A DNA stretch of 64,000 nucleotides from Gavia stellata. Taxonomy: Eukaryota > Chordata > Aves > Gaviiformes > Gaviidae. Below the pieces are notes generated by a model. The model was given only the letters and a program-made list of their open reading frames with translations, did not search any database and had not been told where the DNA came from. The stretch lies in assembly GCF_030936135.1 (NCBI RefSeq), contig NC_082598.1:8684687-8748686 (forward strand), read 5' to 3'. Made by a program: the position numbers and the translations under genes. This document shows positions 13,991 through 24,100 of this stretch, piece after piece (positions within the stretch are counted from its first letter, which is position 1; each line of letters starts with the position of its first letter).

Positions 13991-15386
13991 AGGGATTTTT
14001 AAAGTTAGTCTTTAATTCTTACACATAAGACAAAATGCCAAAAATGTAACACATTCCCTTATTTACAAGCATCATTAAATCACATGGAAGCATACACACT
14101 GGAACAACAAGGTTCTAAATACTACTTCTTAAAAAAGTGCTGTACAGATGTGCTCCTTGTATACACACACTCCGTGCTCTGTGGTGCGTGACTGAGCCAC
14201 CCTTGTCCTGGGACACTACTGAAACCCATGCCTGAGCACGGCTGGAAAAAACATTTTTGGAAGGGAGTGGGAGTAGTTTCTGGGGAAGCAGTTTGCTTTC
14301 ACTTCAGTAGCACAATGGGCTTTTGGCCATTGGAACATTGCCAGCCCCACAGCACAGCTGCTGTGTGTCACCCCTAGCACTCACAGTTCTGCAGTGGCTT
14401 TGCAAAAAGCCAAACTGAACTCCTGCAAAGAGACAATTCCCAGCTCTAAGAGAGATTTGTACCCCAGTACATGCTACATAAAACGCCACAAGGACTGTAA
14501 AAAGAAGTCTTATAACTGGAACATGAATCTGGTCTAAACTCCACTGTAGCCTCAGCCCTGACTTTGACCTTCTGAGCACAGTGCTAGAAAAGTAAAACAA
14601 AGGAGAGCTTATCTCAACACCATCACAACCCTTAGCCTGGACACCCCATGCCCAAGAGCAGCTCCAAACCTGCAAACACTGCTGCTCTCCTGCAATTCCT
14701 GTAGTGACAGCAGGCACTGAACTCATCCTCTTATACTCTCAGCAGTAGACTGGCTCTTCAGGTCAGGCTGCAACATACATAAAAGCAAAATCCAGGTATT
14801 TAGGCTGTGTTGCTGTTCAAACAGTCACTCATCCCCTCAAAGAGATGGAGCCGATTTTGATAAACCATCTACCTTTCTTTTCTCTCACTAGGCTTAGGCA
14901 AATGCTAGCTTAATATATCTTATCTCAGAGAACGGTAAATAAGCCAAATGGATGATCACCCAGTCCAAAAGCTAAGAACAGTTTGTCTTTAACAACTGCA
15001 GAAAGGTTGGTATTATCTACATTCTTTTCAAGCAGTTCTTCAGGTTGGATGTACAATTATGGTCCAGTAGAGGAAACAGGGTTTAAGTCCTTGGTTTAAG
15101 GGGTGGCATTCTTCAGTCTGACTCGATATTGGACCAATTCACCAGCATAACATTAGCGCACTCTAAGCAGCATGATCTCCAAATGGCAACAGCAGGATCC
15201 ATCAACTGAAGTAGCCTTTACAATATTGATGCACGTCATCTGTTAACGCAGGTAAAGCAGAAGCATTCTCACAAAAGCTTTAAGGAACATCCATCATCAT
15301 TGTAGCACAGGCTTAATGAAAACTGAAGTTTTACACTTGAGGCAGAGCTTGCAGAAAATAATCTATCCTTAAAGATCTGGAGAAAC
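13991..15386 (-). other. Possible 3' exon/UTR of the SLBP2 locus
   Basis: On the minus strand a good acceptor (pyrimidine tract then TTTAG) ends at about 15387. An ATTAAA hexamer on the minus strand near 14010 could be a polyadenylation signal. No conserved coding frame is visible; a 140-codon frame at 14304-14726 resembles nothing known. Assignment to the SLBP2 locus rests only on position and strand. Confidence 0.25.
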
Positions 15387-15941
15387 CTAAATGAAAAGGT
15401 AGATAACAGTGTTTTATAAATATGATGTATCTTGTAATTAACAGCAAAACATTTACTCTCTTAAGTTGTAGTGTTACAGTAGTAGTAAATGAAACAGAGC
15501 ATTGCGTATGGTGAGCTTAAAGCACAGCATAAAAGACAAAGCCATATAGGCCATACTAAAGAAAGTGTTACAGATAGTATGAACACTTTGAGAACTTAAG
15601 ATACTGGAAAAGGAAAGAGAGTACTACATACCCTATATTGCTAAATTATTTGTCAAAGAGAAAATGAAGTAGTTGAGCCTATCTTTCCCAACCTCTTGCA
15701 TCACTTTCACTTAAATGTCATTATTAATTCATAAAATACATTTTTCTCTCAATTCCAATTAACACATTCCTGCCATATCTTAGGTTTCCTACTGACTAAG
15801 GTTTTTTCCTTTAAAAAGCAACCAAAAGATACATTCAAACTTGTAGACATTTAACCGGGCTCCAAACAGCTACATTTATTTTTCCTGTTTAAGACAAAAA
15901 TTTTCTTCTGGCAAAATGGCAGGTGGTGTGGAGTTCTACCA

Positions 15942-16015
15942 CTATCTAGTCTTCAAGTAACATTCATTTTCCACAAATGAAGTTCCTGCCGTTTGAGAGT
16001 TAGAGCTCATCACAC
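15942..16015 (-). other. Candidate terminal coding exon of SLBP2 exon array
   Basis: After an acceptor (T-rich then TAG) a phase-1 frame reads MSSNSQTAGTSFVENE and runs to a stop at 15942-15944. It resembles SLBP exon 7 ([14 protein letters not shown]) weakly. It could be the end of an extended SLBP2 transcript or a relic; support is thin. Confidence 0.25.
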
Positions 16016-16322
16016 CTAAAAAACACGGTTAAAGGCAGTGTCTCTCAAATATTTATCTTTGCATCCCAGGAAACCAATGTGTTGCTTCACAGAGAAGCTA
16101 TTTAATTCACTTTCTACATTTTACATATCACAAAGATAGTTTTTCAATTAGAATGAGTGATTAGGAACCCACTGAGTATATACATTCCTTATTAGAGCCT
16201 TATTTACAATAAAGACAACTGCAAAGCAGCTAAATATCAACTGACTATGTAGAAGACCAGAAAGGCTCTCTTAACTGTGATGTATAGAAGCATGCTTCTT
16301 TTACCTGCACATTTCACCTTAC

Positions 16323-16479
16323 GTTGATTGCACATATGCTGACTGTAAATCTCTTCCTCTTTCAGTGCAGGTTTTATGTGACTGCACCAGTTGTCCACGA
16401 CTTGATCTGCTGATCTCAGACTATATCCCTATTCTTCAAATCATTTTCTGTCACAGGAGAAAGTCCTTCTTCAGTACTT
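16323..16479 (-). pseudogene. Decayed SLBP exon-3-like cassette
   Basis: Minus-strand piece between a TATATAG acceptor and an AAC|GTAAGG donor. The first part reads STEEGLSPVTEN, like [10 protein letters not shown] of SLBP exon 3. After a frameshift it continues with DNWCSHIKPALKEEE and CNQRK, like the SDW...EEDEMRT...NK part of that exon. There is also an in-frame stop, so it looks decayed. Confidence 0.35.
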
Positions 16480-17271
16480 CTATATACAAAGAGAGACTAG
16501 ATATTTTCAAATATTGAATTAGCACTTTAGAAAAGTGAATCCATATTAAGTCTTATTCATGCTCAATGAATTTAAATTAAAAATCAATAAAGTCAACAGA
16601 AAAAATGCCATTAGCACCATTTTTTTAAAAGCTCTACCTGCCTTTTCCTCATATTGCTAGGATTCAAAACTTAAGTAGTGTAAAACTAATTGTGTGCCAT
16701 ATTCTTAATGAGTTTTATTATGCAAAATATTACAAGATCACTGTTAAACAGACATTTATCTCCTAGTTTGTAATGTTTCAGAGCCTGCATTAAGTGTAGA
16801 TCAGACAATCAAATTACACAACAGACTATCGGTTAAAAAAAAAGTGTTTGACTCAAGATACTACCCATGCTATTAATGCACCACAGGAATCTACAGTTCA
16901 AAAGAAAATTTTCATTGAAATCTATTGCTGCAAATGCCAAGTTGTGACTTAGTCACAAGAATATTAAGAGGCAGAAAAGCTGCTACTGAAATAATTAGAA
17001 AAATTGGCACTTTTCATTTGGGTGATAAGATGAAATACATTATGTTTTCTGGCTGAACAGGTAAACATTTCAATTTACTAAGTCTGAAGTATTAGATCTT
17101 TTAATTAAGGTGCTGCATTAAATACAAGAGAATGGGATAAAATACTAATATAATAAAGGAATAAAAGGAGAAACTGATCTGCTTGAACTGAACAGTTAGG
17201 TTCTGTAGAACAATACTGCATATGGGCTACTGAAACAGAATAGGTAAAATAAGTAGTCAGCATGAACTCAC

Positions 17272-17370
17272 CTTGGTATTTAAATTTTTTTCCTCATTAT
17301 TCTATCTTCAGCACTTGCACTTCCCCATCCCCTTTCAGGGTATTCTGACTGATGTCCTTCCCATAAACTG
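17272..17370 (-). other. SLBP exon-3-like cassette with stop (array member J)
   Basis: A 99-nt minus-strand exon-sized unit, acceptor TTTGTAG and donor AAG|GTGAGT, phase 2 at both ends. It reads SLWEGHQSEYPERGWGS then SAEDRIMRKKI and stops at 17280-17282. It parallels array member H (SLTESGHQ...) and SLBP exon 3 ([12 protein letters not shown]). The stop near its end could be the natural end of an extended SLBP2 reading frame or a sign of decay. Confidence 0.5.
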
Positions 17371-17684
17371 CTACAAAGTTTAAGCCTACAAATAAAACAA
17401 AACACAAAGACTAAGTAACTTTATTATGGTAACCTTTTTATACTAAATACAGCTACAACCTGCTATTTACTCTAATACAGACTATGACACGAGAACATAA
17501 GGACAGAGTTTTACCACACAAAATATAAATATTGGCCAACACATCCCTAAGAAGAATAACAGAAGAAAAATTTAAAAATCCATGTTTATAATAAAAGCTT
17601 GGATTGAAACACAGCAATAAGGCAACTATGTTTCTAACTTAATAGGGAAAAAAAAGTCCCCAACTGATGAGCTGCATTTTATAC

Positions 17685-17798
17685 CTCTCCAGCCTGCAGT
17701 CTGTTTCTCTGCAAGTTCGGCTGTCAGGAAGAAAGAAGTTGTTTTTTTTCTGTTTCTGATTGTTCCATCCTGAAGAACAACTGGCTGGAATTGGGTCA
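17685..17798 (-). other. SLBP exon-2-like cassette (array member I)
   Basis: A 114-nt open minus-strand unit with acceptor ATATGCAG and donor GAGAG|GTATAA, phase 2 at both ends. It reads SDPIPASCSSGW...KQKKNN...DCRLER. Like SLBP exon 2 it has a proline-rich start, a tryptophan, a basic patch and an ending of the type LER/LDR at the donor. No stop interrupts it. Confidence 0.55.
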
Positions 17799-18219
17799 CT
17801 GCATATAAACAAATAACTATCACTGTTGTCAGCTACAAAACAACTCAATCTCTCAGGAGACAGAGAAGAAACTTTCAGCTCCTAGGCTTAGCAAGTGAGA
17901 GGCTAGTAACAACCACGGGGACCAATCCTGTCAAATGCCACTGCTTTCCATAAGACAAAGAGGGTGAAAGGGGCTCAGCATCTTCCAGCATTACTTAATG
18001 GCAGAAGCAACAGAAAGCAATAGATGGAGAGTCAGACTGGAAAAAGCCAAGCAAACTCAAAGAACAAAAATAACAACCAAACATACTACATGTTGGAGGA
18101 AGTGTAAGGAGGAAAAAGAAGTAGTATTAAACAGTGAAGGAAAAAGAAGATAAAGCCAAGGACACCTTCGCAGCACAAGCAATAAACAGAAACAACATCA
18201 TAATCATGATGGTATTTAC

Positions 18220-18327
18220 CTTGTTATTTCTATACCATGTTGTAGTGTCCTTACTTCGTCATTTTCACCAAAGGCTTCCCACTCTGAGCACTTTGAAAAA
18301 GCCTCCTGATGTCCTGATTCAGTAAGG
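18220..18327 (-). other. SLBP exon-3-like cassette (array member H)
   Basis: A 108-nt open minus-strand unit with acceptor CTTTCTAG and donor ACAAG|GTAAAT, phase 2 at both ends. It reads SLTESGHQEAFSKCSEWEAF, then ENDEVRTLQHGIEITR, matching the layout of SLBP exon 3 (TTPEG...SRCSDW...[15 protein letters not shown]). The TTPE degradation motif has become LTES. Confidence 0.6.
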
Positions 18328-19410
18328 CTAGAAAGAAAGTGAAAAGGTCTGAAACCATGGACCTTTGTATCACAGTTCCTCTTAATTCTTCTGAAGATAA
18401 GGGGGCTAAGTAGAGAGAAAAAAACCACACCCGTATAAACATTTTTACTAAGGTTAGTATGAAAAGTCTACTAAACCCCCAAAAACTTAAATCATTGTGC
18501 CAGTTTTCTTGTGGTTCTGACAAAACTTTGTATAGAGTTGAACCACGCTCTCCTCTACATAGCCTGTCATTTCCCATTTACAGGAAAACTTTCTATACAG
18601 CAGCTAGGAAAGGGGGAAAAAAGAACTATGATTAAAACCAATTGCTAGGGGAGTAGTTTAATTCCTGAACAACTTAGAATAAAGAAGGTGTTAGCCTGAA
18701 AAAAATCTACCCTTCTGTTATCCATTTTTTAACATTAGCCTCACTTTGTCCCAGTCCCAGGCTAGGTGACCAATTCCTTGTTGTTCCAACAAGGATTTTC
18801 TTCCATACCATCTTTCATAAGGCAGGAAAAAGCTTAATCAAAATACACAAAGCTTCTTTCACATCCCTTCATAAATACATACTCTCTTTAATACCTGTAG
18901 CAAACATAACATTGCAATAATTAAACAGGCAGCGAGTTTCAGTATTCACTGACAGACTTCTGAGTGCACACTGGGCTCTATTCCTTTACTGTAATGTTCA
19001 TCAGTTTGTATACACTCTGCATGCCAAAGAGCAGAATGCAGTGCATGTAAGAGGTATGGGAAATAACTATGGCAGACACCTAACAATTTCAGAATTACAA
19101 CCTCTGAAGCAGAAACCAGGTTCCATGAGAAACCAAGAACACCACATTAGTGTTGCCTAATTCTACACTCAAAAAATAACCTATGTTGTGTCTTCTGACA
19201 CTGAAGTTTCTTCACCTTTGCAATGGACCGCCGTGAATGTTCGCTATCATACAACACCATTACTCTGCCATGATTTCCTTACCTCATTAAATTGCACACA
19301 CATTTAGATAAAATTAAAGCTATTAACAAATGGAAGGATAAACATCAGTCATACTCCAAAAGTTGGTTCATAATTATGAATGAATCTCCATATGGGGAAT
19401 CATTTCATAC

Positions 19411-19527
19411 CTTTCCAGTGTTTGGTATGTGTGCACACAATGGTTTTTGCTCTTTGAAACCAGAGAGGAGTCAGAATTGTTTCTTTTTCTGCGTTTCCAT
19501 ACTGGAGAAGAATCAGGAGAACGGGGA
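19411..19527 (-). other. SLBP exon-2-like cassette (array member G)
   Basis: A 117-nt open minus-strand unit, exactly the length of SLBP2 exon 2, with acceptor TTTGTAG and donor GAAAG|GTATGA, phase 2 at both ends. It reads [20 protein letters not shown] then SSLV...QTLER. SLBP exon 2 has the same order: P-rich, W, basic patch, NDSDS-type serine/aspartate stretch, final LER/LDR. Confidence 0.6.
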
Positions 19528-20201
19528 CTACAAAAAGAAGACATAGATTTTACACACGCAACATTTTTCATCTGGGTTTAAACGCTTATCAGAGTTCTGC
19601 AAAATAATGTCACGTGCTACACAGGAAGACATTTTGAAGTATGATTCTTCAGTCACAACAGAGGAAAACAGAGAAAACAGCTCAAATTTTGGTAACAACT
19701 CCACTGTATTTTGAAAAGTGAACCCAGTCACAATCACACAAGAAACTTGGAAGCAGAACCATTTTCAGCTCCACACGCATACCCCCACATCAAGATATCT
19801 CAGTGAACAGGGAAGTGCATGAGGTGCTTCACTGTTAGTCTCCCTGCCGCAGACAGGCATTAACACTGTTAATTAAGGATGGTCACTCTTGCTTCTGAAA
19901 AAGGTATCCTATTTTCAGCACTTGCAAACAGTGGTTAAAGAAACCCCAGTACTCCACTGTATAAACAAAGAAGTTGAAAAAACACTGCCTTTTTCTGCTG
20001 TTAATCATGCAATTCTGTAATGCTGGTAATTTTTCCACATTCAGTGCTCTGTACCAGGATTACAATCAACAGCAAAAGTGCCAAACTCCGAAGCTGAGCA
20101 TTAACTGCCCTCCCTCATCAAACATTTCCTACAAAAAACTGACAGCATCAACACGTATTAAATTATTTCAATAAGTTAACCACAGAAGTTTTATCTCATA
20201 C

Positions 20202-20339
20202 CTCTCTGGTGTGTAGTCAGGCTGTCTACAGTCATCTTCACACTCACTTCTCTTCTGCTTTTCGTCAAATACAAAGGAGCCAGAAACATCCTGATCTTTG
20301 CAGAACCATTCCTGGGAACTGCCTGAGGGTTCTGTACTA
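20202..20339 (-). other. SLBP exon-2-like cassette (array member F)
   Basis: A 138-nt open minus-strand unit directly downstream of the SLBP2 RNA-binding exons, acceptor TTTTTAG and donor GAGAG|GTATGA, phase 2 at both ends. It reads [18 protein letters not shown], then [10 protein letters not shown] and ends DYTPER. The [10 protein letters not shown] part parallels [10 protein letters not shown] of SLBP2 exon 2. Its start also loosely recalls SLBP exon 7, so it may be a composite. Confidence 0.55.
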
Positions 20340-21123
20340 CTAAAAACAGGGAAAAACAAAAAAGGATTTAAAACACTACCTATCTGGCTTACTGCTCCAA
20401 GCAGAAGACAGTTACGCTGCAGTAATAATTAACAGTTCATCCCATATGACATCCAAATGGTGCAAACAACGGCAACTTCCACAGCTGAAACTATTTACAC
20501 AATACAGTTACAGAGCTAATAGAATTCCATTCACTCTTTTCCTCCCAATTTATTAGTCTAAATCTTGTAAAGTACTAGGTGGTGTCAATTAGCAGAGCTA
20601 GCCTTGTTTCAGAAATTCAAAGTTCTGAAAAGATAAAAAAAATTTCTCTCTTGAACACAGTTACAACTCTCCTACAAAGAGCACAGAAACGTCCCTCTAA
20701 TCTCCTTACACTTCTCAAATCCTCTAACATATTGTTACTGCAGGAGAAAGGTGGTTCCACTGATATCAGAAAAAGGAAATATGGAAAGGTTATCAAGGTC
20801 CAGGAACAGTAATCACCCAATTTCTGCTTATGCTTATCCCTTTCTAGAAAAATAATTTTACCTTGTGCTCACCAGTGTAAACACACAGAGGAAGGGAGTG
20901 TACTACTGTAGACAGACCAAATGCCTTCCTCCCCAAAGCACCTTATTGGAGATGAATTTAGACTAAATAATGGGAATATCTTGAGGCCTAACAGAATTCA
21001 AAAGGAAAACAAGGCATTCAAGGAGATTCCCATTTTGGAGCCTGATCTCCTCTCTTGCTCCCAGTTAGAAATGCTCCAAAGGAAATACAGAGTCCTCCTG
21101 TGAAGCAAGAGTCATGTGCTGGC

Positions 21124-24100
21124 TTAATTCACCCATACACACACTGGCTGCAGATCCCAGGTTTCTTCAGTAGGAGGATCCCAGGCATGCAGTGCTATCT
21201 TCCATAGCCTGATCTGCTGGTCCCAGGATCTACGGCTGTACTTCTTAAATTTGTTGGGAGTTCTAGGATGAACTCCTGGTATTCGCTGATTCCTGTAGGT
21301 ACAAAGTAACATTTATTATTCCAGAACATGATTTTCATTCTTAAAAAACAATCCTCAGTCCATCAGACCACACAGGTATTGGTGGCCTAATAAATAAAAT
21401 TTTCATATTTTGAAACACTTAACTGAAATGCATATATTCTAAAACACTGTCAAAAACAGACCACACAAGCAACAACTAAGAAAAACACACTGAGTCATAC
21501 CAGAGATTCATCCAGTCCAACACTCTGACAGCTGCCAAGAGCAGATCCCTACTGCCCATGGACAAATATGAAACAGAAGCAGCATAACTCATACCCCTAC
21601 AACAGTATCCTAGCCTCCAACTACTTCTATCTCAGTTTTTCCAAGTCAGGTGCAGTTTCTTTGTATTTAGTATTGTACTGAGTCTGGCTGGGATGGAGTT
21701 GACTTCCTTCATAGCAGTCCCTGTAATGCTGTGTTTTGGATTTATAGCTAAAACAGTGCCGATAACACACTAATTTTTGGCTACTGCTGAACACTGCTTG
21801 CACAGTTTCAAGGCCTTCTCTTCTTCCCCACTCTGACCTGCAGCCACTAAGTTGAGGGTGGACATGAAGGTGAGAGGGGAAATCGCTGGGACAGCTGACT
21901 CGAGTTACCCAAAGAGATATTCCACAACATATAATGTCACGCACAGCAATAAAAACGAGGGCAGAGGAAGAAGGGGAGGTGTCTTCCCAAGTAGTCACTG
22001 CTCAGAGACTGCCAGGGCACCAGTGCGCTTGTGTGAGGTAGTGAGCGATTGCATTTGCATCACTTGCTTTTTCCCTCCTTTCTTTCCTTCACCTATTAAA
22101 CTGCCCTTATGTCAATCCATCAGTTTTCCCGCTTTTGCTCTTCCTATTCTTTCCAATCCCACTGGGGAGAGGGAGGGAGAGAGCAGAGCTTGGCTGCTGG
22201 CAGGGGTCAAGCCACAAGTTATCTTCCATCAACTTTTATTTCACTATTGTCTGTGCATTATTACCACAGGCATTGCTGTAATTCTAAATGGTATTTGCCT
22301 TTTCGGAGCACAGAAAAACGAAGCACCTCCACTCTCTGGGTAAAACGTAAATGATACACCTTTCTACTGAATGTGCACTGGGCAAATACTGTAACAATGC
22401 TGTCTGGGATCACCCCACAGCTGGAAGTGCTATTTCTCAGATGGTATCCCAAACCCAGATCCTGCCTATCAGAGGTTACTGGAGGGCTAACTCACACCGT
22501 ATCTTCAATACAAAATAATCCTGTTTATAGTCGTACCATACTGGAGTCAGCTCTATGCCTGGGGGGAAGCATATTACAATAATATTTCAAATCATACCTT
22601 GGTCTCAGGTATACCAGCTTCACAGATCAATGTACTTAGCCCTAACATTTTTTGCAAGATAAACAGATCCTTGCTAAGAAATAGTATTATAAACTACCCT
22701 GTTAAAATGCCATCCAGCACATTTTTTTTTTTAAAGTTCATCCCATGTTTTTTCTGAACTTTCTTCTCACCCTTCCCTATTCTCCACCTATTATTTAACT
22801 GATCACAGCACAGCTATGCAAGTGCCAGGCATCACCGTAAGACTGGCTGCAGTCCTGCCATTGATGACAAAGCTACAAGCAAAATTACAATTCACAAAGC
22901 AATCCAAGATTCTTTGCAGAAAAAAGTGTTACTGCAGATGTGACCATGATATTGTGTGATAGCTGTAATCATTTATGATATCTGTTGTTGATTTTTAGTC
23001 ATCTAGTCTTATCTTTCGAGTTTTGCTCAACAAAAAGCTTGCAGTGTCCACTGCACTTGGCGGGCAATTTTCACAACAGACTCTTACAGGCAGAATGCAT
23101 AGAAAGCTGGCAATGATAAGTAGCAAGCCATATTTAGAAAAACACCTATAAAAAAACCCCTCAAAACAAACAAAAAAGAATACAAATGCATACCCACACA
23201 TTAGTACAGACTAGCTTCTGAATCTTGACAGCTCTGCAGTAAGCAGAGGGGGCTGGCTAAGAAATCTTGACTTAAGTGCCACAATTCACAGATTCTGAAG
23301 CCCAATATGGAATGACAGAGAAAGCAAGAAATTCAGGTTTTGATTTGTTAGTTACTGATGAATCATTGAAGACTGGTTTCCCTTACCAATAGTTAAATGC
23401 AAGGCTTTATTCAGTCCTCATTCAAAGCTGTCATTTCCTGGTGTCAATTAACTTCACACTGGCCTACCAACACAGTCACCAAAACCATCACAGGGAGCTG
23501 ATTCATACAGAATTTAGTAAAAGTATATTTGCTACTAGCAACGGGGATACACAAAAGTAACATTTAGCTTTAAATTTTCCCTACCTAAATTTGCTCGTAT
23601 GCAGAAAATACCTGGCTTCTCTTTGATAAAAATCAATTTATTTAGGTTTTCTTCACTTACTGTTTATATAATTTTAAGAGAACTAAAGCTGTGTGCTGAT
23701 CTACACACGTCAGGAACAAATAAGATTTTATTTGGCAATGTGCAACATAGTGCAACTTACTTTGGAACTTCTTTAATGTATCTGTCATATGCAAGGGTAT
23801 TCTTTCCAAAATTGATCTGTTTTTGTCTTCTCCTCAGAACCACTTCATCTGTTTCCCTTTCAGCTGGATTAGCAGAATCACTTGAAACAGAACTTAAAAA
23901 TAAAAATTAGAATTAAGTTGAAAAGAACCTTAATAACTTTACAACAAGTTATATAAACACATACTCTAGAACTGCTTGTATTCTCGCTCTGATAGACAGT
24001 AAGCACAACTCTTCACTAGTTTACAGAAGTGAAAGTTGCGCTAACCAAATGAATCACTACAAGAGTAGGTTTTGCAAGTTCATGCCATTGCTCAGGTTTC

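Noticed and set aside
14304-14726. 140-codon minus-strand frame
   Set aside because: No recognisable domain, no splice context fitting SLBP2; probably chance in 3' UTR-like sequence.
16360-16420. GATCAGCAGATCAAGTCGTGG resembling the WDQQIRLW part of SLBP exon 6
   Set aside because: In that frame stops interrupt on both sides; the other frame fits an exon-3-like cassette better, so the DQQIK similarity was taken as chance.
23599-23760. Plus-strand 103-codon frame overlapping SLBP2 exon 5
   Set aside because: Shadow of the minus-strand exon 23761-23892 and its intron.
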